Source of the DNA: Akkermansiaceae bacterium UBA7331
Lineage (GTDB): Bacteria > Verrucomicrobiota > Verrucomicrobiia > Verrucomicrobiales > Akkermansiaceae
NCBI GenBank assembly: GCA_002471255.1
Contig: DKPP01000003.1
Span: 1-57,180 of the forward strand
Reading direction: 5' to 3'
Length of the DNA stretch: 57,180 bases
In this document: positions 52,582 through 57,180 of the stretch, in pieces
Layout: every line of letters starts with the position of its first letter
Position numbering within the stretch: position 1 is the first letter of the stretch
Notes under the pieces: model-generated
What the model was told of the DNA's origin: nothing
Databases searched by the model: none
The model's input: the letters and a program-made list of their open reading frames with translations, nothing else
Translations under genes and position numbers: made by a program

Positions 52582-54276
52582 CTATTGCGTGATGCTTTTT
52601 AAAGCACGAGAGATAGCAGGGAATAACTGTTTTTTACGGCTCACTACTCCTTTTGCCGAGAAAGTGTGCTCATCCAAACGCTGATATTCAATATGCTCAA
52701 TCACAGCCTGATCGCCTACTACCAATAAGATAGAATCGTGCGACACGATATCGGTTACTAAAAGACAAGCTAAACGTAAATCTTCTTCGGCTCGGATTTT
52801 TTCCAATTCGGCAACCAATTCGTCTTTTACCTTTTCGAAGCCAAATAAACCGACCTCTTCGATTTGAGATAAGCTCACACTAGAACCATATTCGGTAAAA
52901 GTCTTACGGTCTGCTTGCACAATTGCAGCAGCTCCCGCTTTAGATCTCAATAATGACCCTGTGGCAAAAAATTCTTCGGTAAATTGCTTCGTATCAATTT
53001 CAGCAATTTTAGACAACCAATCAAGCATTTCCCTATCCGCTCTACCGGCAGTCGGGGATGTTAAATTTAACGTGTCGGATAAAATTCCCGCGCACAAGCA
53101 AATAGCTACGCCCTTAGACGGAACTTCATTGCGATGATAAAATCTACGGGCGACAAGTGTCGATGTCGAACCAACCGGCTCATTTAAAAAACGAATAGGA
53201 TCTCGAGTTGAAATCTGTGTACCCAGACGGTGGTGGTCCATTACTTCCACTATTTCAGCTTCTTCAGCTCCTTTTACCGCTTGAGAAAACTCGTTATGGT
53301 CAACCAAAGCAATACGCATTCTTGGTGGATCGACCAAATCCGTCTTAGAAAGCACGCCTAATACTTTATTGGATTGAGTATCGACAACGGGGAACAAAGC
53401 CTGACGTAAGCGAACAGCCTCTTGGCGTAAAACATCTAACGGCGTTGATTCATTAAAAACGGTATAATCTCGATGCACTTCTTGACTAATCCGTCTAGAG
53501 CATCGAATCAACTGACCGACACTAGCAGTATCCCAAGGCGTACTTAAAATACACGTACCTGCCGCTTGAGCAGCTTCAATAATATCATTTGAAGGAACTG
53601 CACCGGAAGTGATAACCAAAGCGCGCACCTTATAATCAACGGCAAACAATTGTACATTTGGGCGGTCACCACAAATAACAACTAAATCTTTCGCTAAACC
53701 TTTACGCTCATAGTTACCCAAACGGGAACGGACACTAGGCTCGCTGGATGCACCAACTAACAAAATATTATGCTTATCTTCTGTCGATAAATCCTCACCG
53801 GTCATACAACGTCCATCAATCGTGCTAGCCATATTGGCAAGGCTCGCATGCACGGATCGTACATTCATCTCAGACATATTGACCGGCATCAATAAGCTCA
53901 ATAAATCAAAATAACGTAATAAACCATGCAGATAACCCTCTTGGTCAATCACAGGTATTGTTTGCACGCCATTATCAGTCATGCAACGATATGCCGTCAA
54001 AAAAGTGTCTTCCGGTGTGACGGAAATAATTTCACGACGGCAAATACTACCGGCAGTAGGAGTAACATCATGAATGAGAATAGGCGCAGGAATCCCCGCT
54101 TGCTCCAGCACCCAAGAGGTACGTTGAGGCATATCACCGCATCGGGCAGCCACGGCATCCGGTTCTCCATGACGACGCAAAAACTCCGCGTTGCCGATTG
54201 CAGAGCAAATGGCATCGGTATCGGGATTTCTGTGTCCAATCACATGAATAGGGCGTCTATCTTCTCTAGTAATCAT
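52582..54276 (-). CDS. ppaC: Manganese-dependent inorganic pyrophosphatase with CBS and DRTGG domains
   Basis: A 564-residue family II pyrophosphatase that hydrolyses PPi to phosphate. DHH-type metal motifs are IGHRNPDTDAICSAIG (start), VDHNEFSQAV and VMDHHRLGTQ. Between the two parts of the DHH domain sit regulatory CBS domains (about residues 70-130 and 250-305) and a DRTGG region (about 150-240), the arrangement that makes such enzymes respond to adenine nucleotides. The C-terminal DHHA2 domain ends the protein. It is co-transcribed with pyrF and the TonB-like gene, judging by two- and 50-base gaps. Confidence 0.95.
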   Translation of the reverse strand: MITREDRRPIHVIGHRNPDTDAICSAIGNAEFLRRHGEPDAVAARCGDMPQRTSWVLEQAGIPAPILIHDVTPTAGSICRREIISVTPEDTFLTAYRCMTDNGVQTIPVIDQEGYLHGLLRYFDLLSLLMPVNMSEMNVRSVHASLANMASTIDGRCMTGEDLSTEDKHNILLVGASSEPSVRSRLGNYERKGLAKDLVVICGDRPNVQLFAVDYKVRALVITSGAVPSNDIIEAAQAAGTCILSTPWDTASVGQLIRCSRRISQEVHRDYTVFNESTPLDVLRQEAVRLRQALFPVVDTQSNKVLGVLSKTDLVDPPRMRIALVDHNEFSQAVKGAEEAEIVEVMDHHRLGTQISTRDPIRFLNEPVGSTSTLVARRFYHRNEVPSKGVAICLCAGILSDTLNLTSPTAGRADREMLDWLSKIAEIDTKQFTEEFFATGSLLRSKAGAAAIVQADRKTFTEYGSSVSLSQIEEVGLFGFEKVKDELVAELEKIRAEEDLRLACLLVTDIVSHDSILLVVGDQAVIEHIEYQRLDEHTFSAKGVVSRKKQLFPAISRALKSITQ

Positions 54277-54278
54277 GA

Positions 54279-55037
54279 TTAATCGATGTTTAATCGCACA
54301 GGAACAACTACCTTAGATGGGATGGCATGTCCATCCTTTTCAGCAGGATAAAAAGTCCAATTTTCTTTGACCCAAGTCATAAACAAACGGTCTGCTTCTG
54401 CGTTACCACAAGATTTGATAAGTTGCACATTGCTAGGTTTTCCTTCCGTTGAAACGGAAACAACGACCTTAACTACATCATTAACCTTACCTACGCGATT
54501 CACATTTACTGACTTAGGCAATGACGGAGTATATCTATAGCGCACGGGTTTATCCGGCGTGACCTCAGCAGGCGTAGACACTTTCGTTGAAGGTTTAGAC
54601 AAACGTACCTGCTTCTCGTTAGAATGTTGGATCGTTTTTTCTATGACAAAATCGCCTAATTCAGAATCGGTAGGCAATCTTTCCTGATTCAGCGAAGCAA
54701 ACTCAGTCGTGTGAAGATCGACAGGTGGAGGTAACTCCATAACCAAAGGGTTTTGAATCGTAATAAACTCCATAGGCGGCACTATCTCGGTAGGGTCGAC
54801 TTTTGATGGGGTAGCCTCAGATTTCATTTCTTCAACCTGAGGATTATTTGATTCGTTTGATACGAAGCTAACCAAAAGAGTTTGTGGTAAAGGAAAGTTA
54901 AACTCCCAAATACTGATAGCCGCCAGCACACAACCCAATGCTGCCGGAATGAATAAAGCAATTCCCATAGCCCACAAAAATGCAGGCTTTTTAGAGGACC
55001 TTTTTAATTTAGGCCTAATAATAGGAACTTTATTCAT
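54279..55037 (-). CDS. TonB-family protein
   Basis: A 252-residue protein with one N-terminal membrane segment (about residues 20-44, FLWAMGIALFIPAALGCVLA), a Pro/Glu-rich periplasmic stretch, and a C-terminal TonB domain (about 170-252: NVNRVGKVNDVVKVVVSVST, NWTFYPAEKDGHAIPSKVVV). Such proteins couple the proton motive force to outer-membrane receptors when ExbB/ExbD are present; neither is in this window. Its stop lies two bases before the ppaC start. A function in this operon other than transport cannot be excluded. Confidence 0.8.
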   Translation of the reverse strand: MNKVPIIRPKLKRSSKKPAFLWAMGIALFIPAALGCVLAAISIWEFNFPLPQTLLVSFVSNESNNPQVEEMKSEATPSKVDPTEIVPPMEFITIQNPLVMELPPPVDLHTTEFASLNQERLPTDSELGDFVIEKTIQHSNEKQVRLSKPSTKVSTPAEVTPDKPVRYRYTPSLPKSVNVNRVGKVNDVVKVVVSVSTEGKPSNVQLIKSCGNAEADRLFMTWVKENWTFYPAEKDGHAIPSKVVVPVRLNID

Positions 55038-55087
55038 TCAGCACATTGACAAATCTCAATACACAATAAGATTCTTTTTATTTATGT

Positions 55088-55873
55088 TTATTTACCATAA
55101 CCCAAAGCTTCACGTATGCGTAAAGCATAAGCTTTTGCCTTGGCTTCATAACTTAGTTCTTCATCTTGGTACAAGATACCGCGTGAAACGTTCACTAAAG
55201 GTGGGGCACAACGGCCGGAACCTGACAAACTTGACAAATCACCACCCTGAGCACCTAATCCCGGAATCAAAAGAGGGGCATCGGGAATACGTGTTAAAAT
55301 TTCAGAATCCGCATTAGTCAAACCAACAACCATACCTACGGAAGTAGCACGCTTTTCTTCTTGAGTGCGGCGAACCATATCACCAACTAATTCATAGACA
55401 TAACGTCCATCAGCCAAAGTCTGTTTTTCAATATCAACAGAACCCGGATTCGAAGTAACAGTCAATAAATACACACCCTTACCTTCGTAATCCAAGAATG
55501 GCTCCAAAGTATCATATCCCATGAATGGGCTTAAAGTAACGGCATCTACACCCAAACGCTCAAAATATGCTTGAGCATAATACTTTTGAGTCTCACCAAT
55601 ATCACCGCGCTTTACGTCAAGAACGATAGGCACTTCCTTTGGCATCTCTCCGATCAAATCTTCCATCATCTTCAAGCCGTCAAGACCCATCGCTTCAAAA
55701 TAAGCGATATTAGGCTTAAAAGCAGCAGCGTATTCAGCAGTTTGTTTAACAACCTCTCTCAAAAAAGAAGGAATCTTATCCATACCGCTGACTGAAGGAC
55801 GTGGATCAAGTCCCACACATAAAGCCGAACCTGTAGTGTTGATACGAGCTAAAAGCTTTTCAGAAAATGTCAT
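55088..55873 (-). CDS. pyrF: Orotidine-5'-phosphate decarboxylase (type 2)
   Basis: A 261-residue enzyme for the last step of UMP synthesis. The start LCVGLDPRPS, the catalytic VLDVKRGDIGET (Lys and two Asp), GVDAVTLSPFMGYDTLEPF and the C-terminal VGLTNADSEI mark the longer type 2 form. It is the first gene of the operon with the TonB-like protein and ppaC. Together with carAB it gives the window two pyrimidine steps, but they are 14 kb apart. Confidence 0.95.
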   Translation of the reverse strand: MTFSEKLLARINTTGSALCVGLDPRPSVSGMDKIPSFLREVVKQTAEYAAAFKPNIAYFEAMGLDGLKMMEDLIGEMPKEVPIVLDVKRGDIGETQKYYAQAYFERLGVDAVTLSPFMGYDTLEPFLDYEGKGVYLLTVTSNPGSVDIEKQTLADGRYVYELVGDMVRRTQEEKRATSVGMVVGLTNADSEILTRIPDAPLLIPGLGAQGGDLSSLSGSGRCAPPLVNVSRGILYQDEELSYEAKAKAYALRIREALGYGK

Positions 55874-55942
55874 AGCACCAGATTAAAACATGATCATACT
55901 ACACAATCAAGTGTCACAACATCCATAAATTTTATTGTGATG

Positions 55943-55957
55943 CAATTGTTACAATTG
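55943..55957 (+). promoter_or_regulatory. Candidate operator (palindrome) at the umuD start
   Basis: CAATTGT-T-ACAATTG is a perfect palindrome with 7-bp arms, ending one base before the umuD ATG. Such symmetry at the start of an SOS gene suggests a repressor site, possibly for LexA, although the sequence is not the E. coli SOS box. An alternative start at 55971 would leave the palindrome in the leader. Confidence 0.5.
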
Positions 55958-55958
55958 T

Positions 55959-56396
55959 ATGCTCAAACTGATGAAGCAAAATTCGGAATCAGAACTCCCA
56001 CCATTATTTGAAGAATCTGTCGCAGCAGGCTTTCCTTCACCGGTGCATGGGAGAATTGCGACCCAATTAGATATTCACGAACGATTAGTCCCTCATCCTA
56101 ACTCCACCTTTTTTGTAAGAACATCCGGAGATTCCATGTCAGGAATAGGCATCCTCCCCGGCGATATTTTGGTAGTAGATCGATCAATCACACCAAAACA
56201 CCAAGACATCGTTATCGCTCAATACCAAGGCGAATTTACCGTCAAAAAACTCATCATCACGCCAACAGGCTACGAACTGCATCCGGAAAACCCACGCTAC
56301 CCAATTCTCCATCTTCAGCAAAACCAACTTAACCAAATTTTTGGAGTCGTTACCTCGTCTTTTAGGGAATACACGTATAATAATAAAGAGAATTAA
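55959..56396 (+). CDS. umuD: UmuD-like self-cleaving S24 protein
   Basis: A 145-residue protein that is cleaved with RecA help and then joins UmuC as the mutagenic polymerase. The cleavage site is probably AAG (Ala23-Gly24) in VAAGFPSP, and the Ser-Lys pair is Ser59 (TSGDSMSG) and Lys96 (GEFTVKKL). The core NSTFFVRTSGDSM and LPGDILVVDRSITPKHQDIV is canonical. No DNA-binding domain is present, so it is not LexA itself. A second in-frame ATG at 55971 is possible. umuC is separate, at 51302-52579. Confidence 0.92.
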   Translation: MLKLMKQNSESELPPLFEESVAAGFPSPVHGRIATQLDIHERLVPHPNSTFFVRTSGDSMSGIGILPGDILVVDRSITPKHQDIVIAQYQGEFTVKKLIITPTGYELHPENPRYPILHLQQNQLNQIFGVVTSSFREYTYNNKEN

Positions 56397-56506
56397 TTGA
56401 AATAAGCATTTCTTCTTGGATATTTAATAAGGTGCTGAGCATAGGATTTGTTCGCCGATGAGGAATAAATCCCCCATCACTCACAAAATAATCCTGATCA
56501 CGGTAG

Positions 56507-56590
56507 TTCCACGGGTAGCGTCTTTCAGCCGCAACCCGTGGCTACTATCCTCGTTTTGACAAACGAGGGTAACCCGCCAAAGGCGGGTAA
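56507..56590 (+). repeat. Left copy of inverted three-hairpin repeat
   Basis: After TTCCACGGG the DNA folds three times in a row. Stem I pairs CCACGGGT with ACCCGTGG (56509-56541) and has an inner GCG/CGC stem. Stem II pairs CCTCGTTT with AAACGAGG around TGAC (56549-56568). Stem III pairs ACCCGCC with GGCGGGT around AAA (56572-56588). The right copy at 56915-56996 is the reverse complement. The TTCCACGGG edge resembles REP sequences that flank REP-associated tyrosine transposases. Confidence 0.8.
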
Positions 56591-56914
56591 TGCATACTAG
56601 TAGATGAAAAGGGAAAATAAGTAGCCGAGTAGTTATCGTTTGTTTGAGACATATTCAAACAGTCGAAGTGGAAAGATAAAGATAAACAGTTTTTTGGCAT
56701 TATTGCCGATGAGTTTCATGCATTTATTCACAATAAAGGACCTTATAGATCCATGTGATCACGCATTTTTCAAATCATGCATTCATGATCAATTAATACA
56801 TACCAACATTGAAGATAAGCGCGTGACTGATACATTTACCCACAGTAAATAAATACCTCGCCATCTTTGGGTTCATCTGCTCGTTACCTTCATGCACCAA
56901 GAACCATAAACAAA
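56591..56914. mobile_element. 324-bp core between the inverted repeats (possible non-autonomous element)
   Basis: This AT-rich segment lies between the two three-hairpin repeats. The longest open stretch runs about 76 codons to a TAA at 56850, with only a TTG as possible start, and shows no HUH motif of a tyrosine transposase. It may be a deleted or cargo core of a REP/BIME- or MITE-like element. No target-site duplication was found by eye. Confidence 0.4.
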
Positions 56915-56996
56915 TACCCGCTATACGGGTTACCCAAACTCGTCAGAGTTTGGATAATAGCCTCGGTGTTGCGACTGAAAGTCGCTACCCGTGGAA
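56915..56996 (-). repeat. Right copy of inverted three-hairpin repeat
   Basis: Read as the reverse complement, it has the same order as the left copy: CCACGGGTAGCG, an inner stem GCGACT/AGTCGC, the spacer CTATTAT, stem II CCAAACTC/GAGTTTGG around TGAC, and stem III ACCCG/CGGGT. Stem II has different bases from the left copy but the same length and the same TGAC loop. The outer arm of stem I is imperfect (ACCGAGG for CCCGTGG). Confidence 0.8.
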
Positions 56997-57180
56997 AACG
57001 TCAATAATAATAGAAGCCGGATATTCACTTCGAAGGTGTGTCGCCGTTTGGTTCCGGCTTGTTTACTCGTCTCCCGAGTATTCCGATGATCTGCCCACCT
57101 GGAATATGATGATCTTGCCTATTAAAAACTCACAAAAGCCGGCTAAAAACCATTATGCTGTAAAACAGAAGAAGCCTCAG

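Larger units (their letters stand above)
56397..57180. other. Gene-free region with many hairpins
   Basis: I can support no gene in these 784 bases. The left part (56397-56506) is plain. A pair of inverted repeats (56507-56590 and 56915-56996) encloses 324 bp. To the right lie further hairpins: AAGCCGGA/TCCGGCTT (57014-57060) with a smaller stem inside, and TACTCG/CGAGTA (57064-57080). The window ends inside this region, so its right limit is unknown. Confidence 0.65.

Noticed and set aside
56640..56852. A 70-codon open frame in the core of the inverted-repeat element
   Set aside because: Its only start is TTG, no Shine-Dalgarno site or motif is present, and its composition resembles non-coding AT-rich DNA.

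Overview
The window is a gene-dense stretch of chromosome, low in GC by eye, from a Gram-negative bacterium. An LptD homologue, two outer-membrane barrel proteins ending in Phe, a TonB-like protein and a lipoprotein show an outer membrane. Tandem TM/coiled-coil proteins, an NPCBM-type secreted protein, a DnaX without the usual zinc cysteines, and mostly Shine-Dalgarno-less starts fit the PVC group. A low-GC member of the Verrucomicrobiota (Opitutae-like, perhaps host-associated) is my best guess, but it is inferred from protein character and not from a marker-gene search.

Layout. 1-5600: two tandem secreted ankyrin proteins, tRNA-Val(GAC), glyoxalase I, a membrane-anchored ankyrin protein, an MdaB-type quinone reductase and a chagasin-type protease inhibitor. 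5600-11000: a TPR protein, two pseudouridine synthases flanking a tandemly duplicated TlpA-like thioredoxin, and a nitroreductase. 11000-17450: a minus-strand cluster of a glycosidase-like protein, a degenerate metalloprotease-like protein, lptD and the nitroreductase. 17500-21900: malate dehydrogenase, two paralogous outer-membrane proteins and a HAD phosphatase. 21900-24800: rpsM-rpsK-rpsD (no rpoA after rpsD) and queG. 24860-29900: two glycosyltransferase-like genes overlapping closely with dprA, then a TusA-DsrE fusion with a thioredoxin, and a small secreted protein. 29900-36800: a U32 peptidase-family (TrhP-like) gene and the gyrB-gyrA-small acidic protein operon. 37100-41600: carB-carA. 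41600-47400: two tandem TM/PA14-like proteins, manA, a small lipoprotein and two tandem TM/coiled-coil proteins. 47500-56400: dnaX-ybaB, a degenerate EEP-fold membrane protein, umuC, then minus-strand pyrF-tonB-like-ppaC and finally umuD. 56400-57180: no convincing gene, but a pair of about 82-bp inverted repeats, each made of three hairpins, enclosing 324 bp.

How it works together. Most of the window is housekeeping: translation (S13, S11, S4, tRNA, rRNA/tRNA modification), replication and topology (GyrA, GyrB, DnaX, YbaB), SOS mutagenesis (UmuC, UmuD), pyrimidine and arginine supply (CarAB, PyrF), central carbon (Mdh, ManA) and envelope assembly (LptD, porin-like barrels, TonB-like). The striking theme is recent local duplication: five adjacent paralogue pairs (ankyrin, thioredoxin, outer-membrane barrel, PA14-like, coiled-coil), several with their upstream DNA copied as well. 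A second theme is catalytic decay with the fold kept (metzincin-like, EEP-like). The most unusual DNA element is the inverted three-hairpin repeat near the right end, where stem sequences differ between the copies while pairing and loops are kept.
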